From DASYYE01 sp035946955 (lineage in GTDB: Bacteria > Actinomycetota > Actinomycetes > Streptosporangiales > Streptosporangiaceae): DNA of 25,362 nt. Shown one piece after another: positions 17,916 through 25,067 of this stretch; the first letter of the stretch is position 1, and every line of letters starts with the position of its first letter. Under the pieces are notes generated by a model. It was given only the letters and a program-made list of their open reading frames with translations. It made no database searches and was not told where the DNA came from. The position numbers and the translations under genes were made by a program. Location of the stretch: NCBI GenBank assembly GCA_035946955.1, contig DASYYE010000572.1, positions 1-25,362 on the forward strand. Reading direction: 5' to 3'.

Positions 17916-18453
17916 ATGAGACGCACGCTAGCCTCGTCCATGCCACCAGGACCCATTCAGAGGCAGAGCACCATTACCGATACCACTAAAGCGAAGGACG
18001 TCAGCTGGGCGGTGCGCCAGGGTCGAATGGACCGTAAGGCAGGTATAGTATGCCGGAAATATCAGCAGTTTTGTAAAGTCTACGGTCTGAAAAATTCGAA
18101 GCTAGCTCGCCAAATGTGGACCGCATACGTGGCGCCGAGTACGCCTCAGCGGAAGAAACGCGGTAAGGGCGGCTCAGTCTGGACGGTCTCGGGCGGCCTC
18201 CCCACCCTCGGGAAAAGATCTCGATAAAGGGCCACCCGCACTGAGGCTGATGACATCGCCTGCTTCCGACCGGTCCCAGCCACACCGCATGACGGCGGTC
18301 ATGATCTTCAGATCCGTTGACACATCGAGGCGATGCCACGCGCAATCGCGCCGCCCCAAGAGCGGTTTTGGAGCGCTACCGAGGCCGCGCGGCATCGATC
18401 CTCCTGGGCAAGGCCTTCCTATGCTCCCTGGTCGTACCGTCACCACTCCTCGC
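17916..18453. other. Gene-poor region between interrupted SLOG gene and minus-strand unit
   Basis: No convincing coding sequence. An AT-rich patch lies at about 18036-18105 within otherwise high-GC DNA, and inverted repeats lie at 18288-18314. Open frames here on both strands lack recognisable motifs and good start signals. It may be decayed mobile DNA or a recombination joint between the BREX block and the mobilisation block. Confidence 0.4.
18288..18314. repeat. Two abutting inverted repeats between convergent units
   Basis: A perfect 6-bp stem CATGAC-GGCG-GTCATG (18288-18303) is followed directly by GATCT-TC-AGATC (18303-18314). They lie between the plus-strand SLOG remnant and the end of the minus-strand gene at 18454. 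This could be a bidirectional terminator lacking a T-run, or a protein-binding site; the sequence does not decide. Confidence 0.4.
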
Positions 18454-20340
18454 TCACGGAGCTCGCCACCGGGTCGTGGCCTGCCTTGCATGCGCCGCCG
18501 CTGTCACTCGGCCGTCATGACCCGGTGCCGCTGAAGCGGATGGCAGGCTTGCGGCTTCCGGGAAGCTCTGGGATGAGAGCCCAACAGGGCCATCCTGTGA
18601 GTGACCCGGTTCCCGGCGGTCCGTGACCTCTCGGGTAGCCGGTGTTACGGCGGCTCGGCGTGCCTCGGTTAGTAGTGCCTGTCCGGCGTGGTCGATCGCT
18701 TTGGCGCGCACGAGGAGGACAGGGTCGGCGACGCGGAGTCGTCGCACTGCGTGCTCGATTGCACCGGGTGGGGCCGATGCCCCGGCCAGCTGTCCTGCAA
18801 CGTCAGGAACCACGGTGGCCGCCGCCCGCACGAACGCACTCTGCTGATTGGCGCCCAGGGCGGACCGGGCCGCCGATCTGGCTGCTGGCAGAATCCGGCT
18901 CGGATGACCGAGGGTGAACGCGAGCCCATCGAGGTCTGCGAGCGCTTGGCTGCTGGCACGGCAGGCCGCCTGGTACGCGCCGAGCACAGTGTTCGCATGG
19001 TCTGGGGTGGCGTGCGCGAACCGGTACGGGACGTCGTAACAGTCAGGCAACGTCCGAGTCGGCACGTATATGCGGCCAGACCGCAACGCGGTGCCGACCG
19101 CGCGCAGCTCAGAGGCACCCACGTGAGCCACGGCATCCACTGCGTGGTGCAGTGCGCCGAAGACCGTCTTGAACTCGACGCTGCCAGGCACGATGGCTTG
19201 GACCGCAGCGGGCCTTGCCGCGTTCGGTGCCCACTGCGGGTCACCGAACACCAGACGGCCGAGCCGCACGACGAGATCCCCGAAGTCGACCATGCCGGGG
19301 GCGGTCGTGCCCCGGGTCTCGGTGACCATGTCGTCCCAGGCTGCAGCAGCTTCCCGCCAGCGGCCACACGCGGACCGCAAGTCGTCGGCCGCCGCACGCA
19401 GTTGTGCCGCGGCACCAGGCAAGCCGACATCCACGCTGGGGTGTTCAGTAAGCGAGCCGAGCATGGTCTGGCTGATATGACAGGCCACCGCAGCCGCCGT
19501 GGCATCCCACCGCCAGGACTCGGTCGTCATCTCCGGTGACCAGGCCGCCTCACCGCGCGTGGCCCACCCGGTCGAGCGCAACCGGACTGTGCTGCGTGCT
19601 ACGCCCTCAGCCAACTCGATGCCGGTTTCTCCGGTGTGTGGCGGCAGACGCTTGGGCACGACATTGGCGGGGATGGCCTGAAGCAGCGCCGTGTCCATCG
19701 CCGACAGGGGGTCGCCACGCTGTGCTGCGGTGAGGATCACGCTGGCGGTCAGCAGCCAATGGGAGGCAGCCGCCAGCCCATGGTGCACAGCCTCACCGCT
19801 CACGGTGTCCCCCGCACATTGCAGCGACAGCAGGGCGGTCAGGAACACCAGCTGCCGCGACCAGCTGACGACCTCGCCCGCGACGGCCCTGTTCACGGGC
19901 TGGGATGTAATGATGGCCGCCCACTCTGACCGTTCCGCCCACAGTCCGCTGGCATCAGTGCCTACATGGGTGCGCAGCAGATCCCGGCCCGCAGCGAGCG
20001 CGGCCGCCGCAGCCCGCAGTTGCACCACCATGGGAGCAGTCTCGCCGCTGAGCCAACTCGGTTGCCCAGGCGCGCGCATGCTCTCGGCCGCCATGCGCAA
20101 CGCCTCGCGCGCGTCCACCTCCGCCCGTATCCGCTCATTCAACTGGGCGTTGGTGATCGACTCGGCGACCCCGTACGGCGCGATGTCGGCGAGGTAGCGA
20201 GCCAGGGTGCGGGTAATGCGGCGCACCAGCCCTGCGGCCTGCGCCACGGACTCCCCGTCCAGCGCGTCGCCAAGCCCGGCCGCCGCGTCCAAGTGAGCGC
20301 GCGCTGGGCCGATCAACTGACCGAACGTCGCTTCTATCAC
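18454..20340 (-). CDS. Hypothetical Ala-rich helical protein (628 aa)
   Basis: I do not recognise this family. It is a 628-residue protein rich in Ala and Arg, predicted mostly helical, with no signal peptide and no clear transmembrane run. A moderately hydrophobic segment SWSRQLVFLTALLSLQCAG near residue 160-180 is followed by more helices, and the last 60 or so residues are Pro/Ser/Gly-rich and probably disordered. There are no visible nucleotide-binding or metal motifs. The start is GTG at 20340, overlapping the stop of the upstream 140-aa gene by 4 bases (GTGA), so the two are coupled. The pair is divergent from mobC and the relaxase across a repeat-rich region, which suggests an accessory mobilisation or element-maintenance role; that is inference. 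Third-position G/C bias supports coding. Confidence 0.75.
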   Translation of the reverse strand: MIEATFGQLIGPARAHLDAAAGLGDALDGESVAQAAGLVRRITRTLARYLADIAPYGVAESITNAQLNERIRAEVDAREALRMAAESMRAPGQPSWLSGETAPMVVQLRAAAAALAAGRDLLRTHVGTDASGLWAERSEWAAIITSQPVNRAVAGEVVSWSRQLVFLTALLSLQCAGDTVSGEAVHHGLAAASHWLLTASVILTAAQRGDPLSAMDTALLQAIPANVVPKRLPPHTGETGIELAEGVARSTVRLRSTGWATRGEAAWSPEMTTESWRWDATAAAVACHISQTMLGSLTEHPSVDVGLPGAAAQLRAAADDLRSACGRWREAAAAWDDMVTETRGTTAPGMVDFGDLVVRLGRLVFGDPQWAPNAARPAAVQAIVPGSVEFKTVFGALHHAVDAVAHVGASELRAVGTALRSGRIYVPTRTLPDCYDVPYRFAHATPDHANTVLGAYQAACRASSQALADLDGLAFTLGHPSRILPAARSAARSALGANQQSAFVRAAATVVPDVAGQLAGASAPPGAIEHAVRRLRVADPVLLVRAKAIDHAGQALLTEARRAAVTPATREVTDRREPGHSQDGPVGLSSQSFPEAASLPSASAAPGHDGRVTAAAHARQATTRWRAP

Positions 20341-20759
20341 GGGCCGTCCCGGGACAGAAGCTCAACTACCTGGGCCGCCTCGGCGGCAGCCTGCTTGCAC
20401 ACCTCCCGGTCACCTGGATCGCCTGCGTCCGTGGCGGCCTGTGACAGCCGCTCGTGCAAGACGCGTGCGAGTCCAGCAAGGCGGTCCGCGCCGTCTCCAA
20501 GACCATGCGAAACGAAACTCGCGTGCCCGGCATCGGTTCCGCGTGCCGCTGGGAGTGACGGGGCTGATGCCAAGGTCAGACGGGCTTGGGCGGCGGCCGT
20601 TGCAGCGAAGGCAAAGGCCGCGAACAGCCCGGTGTCGGTGTCCCCGCACTCACGGCAGGCGTCACGCAACACGGTCAAGGCGTCCCATGCCACACCCAGC
20701 AACTCCGCCAGCTCCCCAGCCGCGTGGACTCGGGCGCGCACGTCCTCGACCTGCCGCAT
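20337..20759 (-). CDS. Hypothetical small helical protein (140 aa), coupled to the 628-aa gene
   Basis: Unrecognised protein, predicted all-helical, with segments AAGELAELLGVAWDALTVLRD and LFAAFAFAATAAAQARL; it has two cysteines in RDACRECGD but no full zinc motif. I prefer ATG 20759 as start because GAGGTG lies 6 bases upstream; an in-frame GTG at 20768 overlaps that SD. Its stop overlaps the start of the downstream 628-aa gene by 4 bases, so both probably act together. It is the first gene of a minus-strand unit reading away from mobC. Confidence 0.7.
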   Translation of the reverse strand: MRQVEDVRARVHAAGELAELLGVAWDALTVLRDACRECGDTDTGLFAAFAFAATAAAQARLTLASAPSLPAARGTDAGHASFVSHGLGDGADRLAGLARVLHERLSQAATDAGDPGDREVCKQAAAEAAQVVELLSRDGP

Positions 20760-21073
20760 CGCGCTCACCTCGCTAGCCGCCTCTGCCCGTCACACTGCAC
20801 CGGATCCGGCTCCGCGTTTCCGCGGCCGCCGCCACCTGTGGATGGCGCGTTGATCCGGCGGAGCGGAATCCACAGATCCCACGCCGCCGCTTGCTGGATT
20901 CGCCCCGCATGACGGAACAGTGGTGCTACCGGAATCCGGACCGCCCCGCTCGGAGGAACCAGTTCCGGCCGCGCACTCGCGGAAGGAGCCCGACAGTGTT
21001 CCGGCGGACACCGCCCACCCGCCAAGCATCCGGCGGTCTGCGGAGGCCAGTCCGGAACCTGGTGCCCGCGTGG

Positions 21074-21111
21074 GCTCCGGAAATCCTCCGCTCCTCGGGT
21101 GGAGCCGGAGC
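21074..21111. repeat. Inverted repeat with 7-bp arms
   Basis: Arms GCTCCGG (21074-21080) and CCGGAGC (21105-21111) flank an inner CTCC/GGAG pairing, so a hairpin of about 38 bases can form. It lies in the divergent intergenic region. There is no T-run, so a factor-independent terminator is not indicated; function unknown. Confidence 0.35.
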
Positions 21112-21264
21112 ACTCCAGATCGCTGGCCAGGGTCGTGTCCGAGCGAAGGGAGCATGCCGTGCGGCTGCCGAGAAGGGCGATCGCCCGAACTATCGGCGAT
21201 CACACTCCAGCCGGTGAAGCAAAACGCTGTATCCCAGCATTCACGCATAGCCAGAAAACGCTGG

Positions 21265-21300
21265 TGAACTGTCCTGAACTGACCCGAACACAAGTGAACG
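21265..21300. repeat. Four direct repeats (T/C)GAACN at exact 10-base spacing
   Basis: GAAC occurs at 21266, 21276, 21286 and 21296. The first two units are TGAACTGTCC and TGAACTGACC (9 of 10 identical); the third and fourth are CGAACACAAG and TGAACGAAAT. Spacing near one helical turn puts the boxes on the same DNA face, as in iteron-like or multimeric binding sites for ribbon-helix-helix proteins. MobC, encoded about 240 bases downstream, is a possible ligand; this is inference. Confidence 0.6.
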
Positions 21301-21510
21301 AAATCCCATTTAGCAACGCGTGCCGTCACCTTGCACAAGCAGTTCAAGACCACTGGATCCCCGGGATAGATACGCACTTGACCTGGAGGTTCTCCCCCGT
21401 CGCTGCTGATCTTAGCATTGACAAAACACCAGGTAGAAGACCGTTCCTCAACTACCCGAGAGCCATGCGAAGGACGGGCGAAGCAAGATATGCATAAACC
21501 CGGAATAAGT

Positions 21511-21530
21511 CTGGACCGGGCGCGGTCCAG
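21511..21530. repeat. Perfect 8-bp inverted repeat (CTGGACCG-GGCG-CGGTCCAG) at the mobC start
   Basis: An uninterrupted 8-bp stem with a GGCG loop ends 9 bases before the mobC ATG and covers part of its AGGGA ribosome binding site. It is preceded by AATAAGT. Inverted repeats next to a nic site are typical of oriT, and a stem over the SD could also let MobC or the relaxase repress its own synthesis. The sequence shows the structure; the function is inference. Confidence 0.6.
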
Positions 21531-21539
21531 GGATGCACA

Positions 21540-22094
21540 ATGGAGCCGAACACGACGGGGATAAAGGGCCGGGAAAGTAGTTCGGCCGTAAGGTCAGATG
21601 TCACGGGTGGCACGAGGGGCGCAGCGGGGATGAGCCAGATGGTCAGTGGGCCGGAACCCACATCGCACCGGCGTGGGCAGGCGAGCAGCGAGGAGCATCG
21701 TCCGTCGCGCAAGCAGGCCGGACGGCGCACCCGCGAACCTGCCAGACGGGCACGACGGGTCGAGTTCACCCTGACCGAGAAGGAGTTCAGCGAACTGGAC
21801 GCCGCAGCGGCACAGGCTGGGCTGTCCCGGGGCGCGTACGCGGCCCAGGTGGTGCTGGCTGGCGTCCGCGGCGAGGGGTGCCAGACGGGAGCTCCGGCGC
21901 GGGAGGCGCTGGCTGAGCTGATCCGCTGTGCCGGATTGGTCCGGCGGGCCGGAGTGAACCTCAACCAGGCAGTGGCGAAGCTGAACGCTACCGGGCAGCG
22001 TTCCGCCGACCTTCTTCCGTGGGCGGCGGAGAGCGTCCGCAGAGCACGCCGCCTGGACGCCGTCGCGGAGGAACTGCGGAGGAAGCTGCGGTGA
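21540..22094 (+). CDS. MobC-like relaxosome accessory protein
   Basis: DNA-binding mobilisation protein of the MobC type (184 aa), expected to help the relaxase melt or nick oriT. A basic, disordered N-terminus of about 70 residues leads to a ribbon-helix-helix-like segment RRVEFTLTEKEFSELDAAAA (about 72-91), then the MobC signature AGVNLNQAVAKLN (about 137-149). The gene overlaps the relaxase start by 4 bases (GTGA), a usual mobC-relaxase arrangement. The start is ATG 21540 with AGGGA upstream; an in-frame ATG at 21630 is a plausible alternative because the residues before it are not conserved-looking. The palindrome at 21511-21530 overlaps the RBS, suggesting autoregulation. Confidence 0.82.
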   Translation: MEPNTTGIKGRESSSAVRSDVTGGTRGAAGMSQMVSGPEPTSHRRGQASSEEHRPSRKQAGRRTREPARRARRVEFTLTEKEFSELDAAAAQAGLSRGAYAAQVVLAGVRGEGCQTGAPAREALAELIRCAGLVRRAGVNLNQAVAKLNATGQRSADLLPWAAESVRRARRLDAVAEELRRKLR

Positions 22095-23599
22095 TCGGAA
22101 AGGTGCTCCGTGGAGAGCGGGTCGCGGGCCTCATCTACTACCTGTACGGGCCAGGCCGGCACGAGGAACACACCGACCCTCACATCGTCGCCGGGTGGCG
22201 CCACCCCGCCGAACTCGAGCCACCGCTGCGCCCCGGAGGCCGACGCGACTTCCGCCCGCTCAACGGCCTGCTCCAGCAGACACTCGCCGCGCTCGGCGAC
22301 CGCGCCTCCAACCGCCCCGTGTGGCACTGCGTCGCCCGCGCCGCCCCCACCGACCGGATGCTCAGCGATGACGAATGGGCACAGGTAGCCGCCGAGATCA
22401 TGCACCGCACCGGCCTCGCCCCCACTGGTGAAGACGACGACGCGGTGCGCTGGGTCGCTATACGCCACGCTGACGACCACATCCACATCGTGGCCACCCT
22501 CGCCCGCCAAGACGGGACACGGCCGCGAGTGTCCAACGACTACTACCGGGTCCGCGAGGCCTGCCTCGCCATGGAGCGACGGTTCGGGCTCCGGCCCACC
22601 GCGCCCGGTGACCGCACCGCCGCACACCGCCCCACCCGGGCCGAGAACGAGAAAGCCCGACGGCGGGGCTGGCCGGAGCCGCCCAGGGTCACCATCAAGC
22701 ACGCGGTCAGCACTGCAGCAGCCACTGCGTGGAGCGAAGCGGAGTTCTTCGACCTGCTCCAGCAGGCCGGGCTCCTGGTCCGCAAACGGTTCAGCACCCG
22801 CGACCCAGGCGAAGTGACCGGCTACGCCGTCGCCCTCCCCCACAACACCACGCACGCCGCCGAGCCGGTTTGGTACAGCGGCGGGAAACTGGCCGCCGAT
22901 CTGACCCTGCCAAAGCTCAGACACCGCTGGTCCGGCGAGCCCACCGGCTCCCCCAGCACCCCAACGAGCCCACTCACCGGGGCGGACCGGGCCGCCATCT
23001 GGGAGCATGCCGCCCGTGCCGCCGCCAACGCGGCTGCGGAGATCCGGTGCCTCACCGCAGCCGGTGACCACGCAGGCGCATCGGATGCGGCCTGGGCAGC
23101 CGGGGACGCCCTCCACGCTGCCGCGTCCGCGCTGGGAAGTCGGATGGTCCGCGAGGCCGCCAGCGTCTACGACCGGGCAGCGCGGACTCCGTATGGCCGG
23201 ATCCCCCGGCGCACCCGGGCCGGGGCGGGCCTGCGGCGTGCGGCGCGGCTGATGTCAGCGGCCGGATACGCCGGGCATGAGCACGCCCTCATACGGGCGG
23301 CCATGGTCCCCCGACTTGCAGCGCTCACCGAGGCCGTCGCCGAGCTCCGGCTCGCGCAACGGCACGGCGCCCAAGCGGCAGCGGCCCGTGCTGCCGCTGA
23401 CCAGCTGCGCGCTGACACGCTGACTAGCACCGATGGGATCATTCAGCGGATCGCTCAAAGAAGGGCGAATGGCGTGGCACGCGAGGCCTTCCCCGGCCCA
23501 GCCCAGCCAACCCTCCGCAGCCAACCCGGACGGCAATCGGCGCACAGGCCTCCCACCCACCGGCCTGGGCCACCCAAGCAGTGGCGCTCAAGCCGCTGA
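22091..23599 (+). CDS. Relaxase/mobilisation nuclease (HUH, MobA/VirD2-like)
   Basis: Relaxase of 502 aa that should nick oriT through an active-site tyrosine and pilot the strand during transfer. The start is GTG 22091, overlapping the mobC stop; a further-upstream in-frame ATG (22019) would lie inside mobC. The N-terminus has tyrosines in LIYYLYGPGRHEEHTDPH (Tyr16, Tyr17, Tyr19), the expected nucleophile region in actinobacterial relaxases. The metal-binding HUH-type motif is RHADDHIHIVATL (His126, His130, His132). Roughly residues 200-300 hold a linker, and the C-terminal 200 residues are Ala/Arg-rich helices ending in a Pro-rich tail. There is no helicase or coupling-protein domain, so the element would be mobilisable rather than self-transmissible on this evidence. 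Confidence 0.88.
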   Translation: MIGKVLRGERVAGLIYYLYGPGRHEEHTDPHIVAGWRHPAELEPPLRPGGRRDFRPLNGLLQQTLAALGDRASNRPVWHCVARAAPTDRMLSDDEWAQVAAEIMHRTGLAPTGEDDDAVRWVAIRHADDHIHIVATLARQDGTRPRVSNDYYRVREACLAMERRFGLRPTAPGDRTAAHRPTRAENEKARRRGWPEPPRVTIKHAVSTAAATAWSEAEFFDLLQQAGLLVRKRFSTRDPGEVTGYAVALPHNTTHAAEPVWYSGGKLAADLTLPKLRHRWSGEPTGSPSTPTSPLTGADRAAIWEHAARAAANAAAEIRCLTAAGDHAGASDAAWAAGDALHAAASALGSRMVREAASVYDRAARTPYGRIPRRTRAGAGLRRAARLMSAAGYAGHEHALIRAAMVPRLAALTEAVAELRLAQRHGAQAAAARAAADQLRADTLTSTDGIIQRIAQRRANGVAREAFPGPAQPTLRSQPGRQSAHRPPTHRPGPPKQWRSSR

Positions 23600-23626
23600 C
23601 CCAGATACGAACAGACGACCGAAGGC

Positions 23627-23633
23627 AAGGAGG
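23627..23633 (+). promoter_or_regulatory. Ribosome binding site AAGGAGG deciding the start of the 360-aa gene
   Basis: A full AAGGAGG lies 7 bases before ATG 23641. This favours that ATG over the in-frame GTG at 23581, which has no comparable site and lies within 20 bases of the relaxase gene. Confidence 0.8.
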
Positions 23634-23640
23634 CCAGGAC

Positions 23641-24723
23641 ATGGAGCCCACCCAGCACACCGACCCACTGGAAGAAGCGCTCAGCCAAGGCTCGCAGCGA
23701 GTCGCACAGGTCGCCTCCCTCGCCGCCGCGATGGCCCAGGTCGTCATGCAACACCGAGCCCTGGAATCCGCCAAACGAACCGTTCACGGTGACAGGAACA
23801 CCACACGGGCACTCAGCGATCAGCAAAGGCTGCTGCACCAGCAAGCACGCCTGACCTGGGCCCCCGCGCACGACCGGCAGTGGCTGGCCCAGGCCGACCT
23901 GGTCCAAGTGGCCCGCGCGTGGGCAGGCGCGGCAGCCTACGCCGACACCGATCCCACAGCCGTATCAGCGATGCACAAATGCGAGGACAGGCTGCGCCGA
24001 CTCCACCCCTACGCGATGGCACGCTACGACCGCCTGCGCAACGACGACCTGAACCCCCTGGACGCCATGCGCGAAACAGCACCCCTGTTTGCCTACTCCC
24101 CCACCGCCCACGTCGGCGACCCCGCCCCAGAGCGGCAAGCCCTCGCCCCAGGAACCGGCCAGCAACCCACACCCACGGCTGACGACCACCCTGCCAACAC
24201 GACACAACCCCAACCCGACGAGGACAACAACGCCCAAGCAGAGACGCGCGGCAAGCAAATTGTTGACCGGCTCCAATCCAGTGCCCGCTCCTCTGGACGG
24301 CCCGAACTCGGGGCGGACGAACTAGCCCTCGTCCTAGAGGCGACAACCAACCTTCCCTCCGACGCCATCGAACATCTCACCCGCCGACCCGCCACCGAAG
24401 CCCACAACCGAACCGGGCAGAGCCACGCTCCAGGATCTAAGCGGGCCCCCATCACCAACCTCGACACCGCACTCGGCCCAACCACGACCTCGACGATCGA
24501 CAAACCAACACCGAGCCTGGCAGCTGCATCGACAGAGGCGGACATAACGGATACCGCCGCCGCACCCCTGGGCACCGACCACTCAGCCGCGCAACTGGCA
24601 GCCCAAAGTTTCCCCTACTCCGCCACAGCAACTGTGCAGTCAGTTGCAATGCGCCAGCCGAAGCGCACCACCCCTTCGGTGAATGTGCATGACACAGCGA
24701 AACGTCCCGGCCGTACCGCATGA
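23641..24723 (+). CDS. Hypothetical mobilisation-associated protein with disordered tail (360 aa)
   Basis: I do not recognise a named family. Residues 1-150 are predicted helical, with segments ALSQGSQRVAQVASLAAAMA, RHDRQWLAQ-like hydrophilic helices and a conserved-looking RLRNDDLNPLDAMRETAPLFA at about 130-150. Residues about 155-230 and 240-360 are low-complexity, rich in Pro, Thr, Ala, Gln and Asp, so largely disordered. There is no membrane segment or enzyme motif. It follows the relaxase by 41 bases with a strong RBS and is probably in the same transcript. The DAM-R-TAPLF pattern is one I associate loosely with actinobacterial transfer genes, which is weak support for a mobilisation role. 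Confidence 0.72.
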   Translation: MEPTQHTDPLEEALSQGSQRVAQVASLAAAMAQVVMQHRALESAKRTVHGDRNTTRALSDQQRLLHQQARLTWAPAHDRQWLAQADLVQVARAWAGAAAYADTDPTAVSAMHKCEDRLRRLHPYAMARYDRLRNDDLNPLDAMRETAPLFAYSPTAHVGDPAPERQALAPGTGQQPTPTADDHPANTTQPQPDEDNNAQAETRGKQIVDRLQSSARSSGRPELGADELALVLEATTNLPSDAIEHLTRRPATEAHNRTGQSHAPGSKRAPITNLDTALGPTTTSTIDKPTPSLAAASTEADITDTAAAPLGTDHSAAQLAAQSFPYSATATVQSVAMRQPKRTTPSVNVHDTAKRPGRTA

Positions 24724-24748
24724 CATCCCGCAACGAGGAGGACTCGTG

Positions 24749-25006
24749 ATGAACGCCATAGCCCACAGCTACCTGTTCTGGATGACCCTGATCATGGGCC
24801 TCATCGCCCTTTACATCCTCCCGAGCGTGATCGCCACCGTTCGCGGTGTCCACGGCCTAGGCTGGATCATCCTCATAAACCTGCTGCCCACCGGCGTTGG
24901 CTGGCTCGCCGGCCTGATCGCCGCTCTCGCGCTGCCGTCCCGCGAACACAATGCTCCCGACCCTTCGCGTGGCCGCCCGTCCGCCGAACCGCGCACCAGT
25001 CGTTGA
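24749..25006 (+). CDS. Superinfection immunity family small membrane protein
   Basis: An 85-residue protein with two transmembrane helices (about residues 8-29 and 37-62) and a short charged, Pro/Ser-rich cytoplasmic tail. The pattern LYILPSVIATVR-x(6)-WIILINLLPTGVGWLAGLIAAL matches the superinfection-immunity family (T4 Imm-like, Pfam Imm_superinfect), whose T4 member blocks DNA entry of later phages across the membrane. Most bacterial members are uncharacterised. The start is ATG 24749 behind GAGGAGGA (24735-24742); an upstream in-frame ATG (24683) lies inside the preceding gene. It follows the 360-aa gene by 25 bases, so it is likely the last gene of the mobilisation transcript. A role in element or phage exclusion is inferred from family and position. 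Confidence 0.75.
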   Translation: MNAIAHSYLFWMTLIMGLIALYILPSVIATVRGVHGLGWIILINLLPTGVGWLAGLIAALALPSREHNAPDPSRGRPSAEPRTSR

Positions 25007-25067
25007 CTTTGAGAGATTGTCGTTCAACCATCCACCCGAATGTATTCTCTGTTCAACAAAGCTCGCC

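Larger units (their letters stand above)
20760..21539. promoter_or_regulatory. Non-coding, repeat-rich divergent region; candidate oriT and promoters of the mobilisation cassette
   Basis: About 780 bases separate the minus-strand helical-protein unit from plus-strand mobC. No open frame here has convincing codon use or an RBS. From about 21180 onward the DNA is poorer in G+C and carries repeats: AAAACGCTG twice (21218-21226 and 21255-21263), four 10-base-spaced GAAC boxes (21266-21299), and an inverted repeat touching the mobC start. A TTGACA hexamer at 21418-21423 has no good -10 partner at 16-18 bases. In mobilisable elements the oriT typically lies just upstream of the mobC/relaxase genes, so this is the best place for it. 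Confidence 0.5.

Noticed and set aside
21355..21365. GGATCCCCGGG resembling a cloning-vector polylinker
   Set aside because: Flanking bases do not continue as any polylinker; it is a chance overlap of two restriction sites.
20790..21377. Minus-strand open frame of 195 codons in the divergent intergenic region
   Set aside because: No RBS, Gly/Ser/Arg-rich product without motifs, and it overlaps the repeat-rich candidate oriT region.
21452..23116. Minus-strand open frame of 554 codons over mobC and the relaxase
   Set aside because: The plus-strand frames carry MobC and HUH motifs with coupled starts; the minus frame is a Gly/Val-rich shadow without family features.
25002..25057. Imperfect hairpin GTTGA...TCAAC with inner GAGAG/CTCTG as a terminator between convergent genes
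   Set aside because: The stem is short and interrupted, and there is no T-run on either strand.
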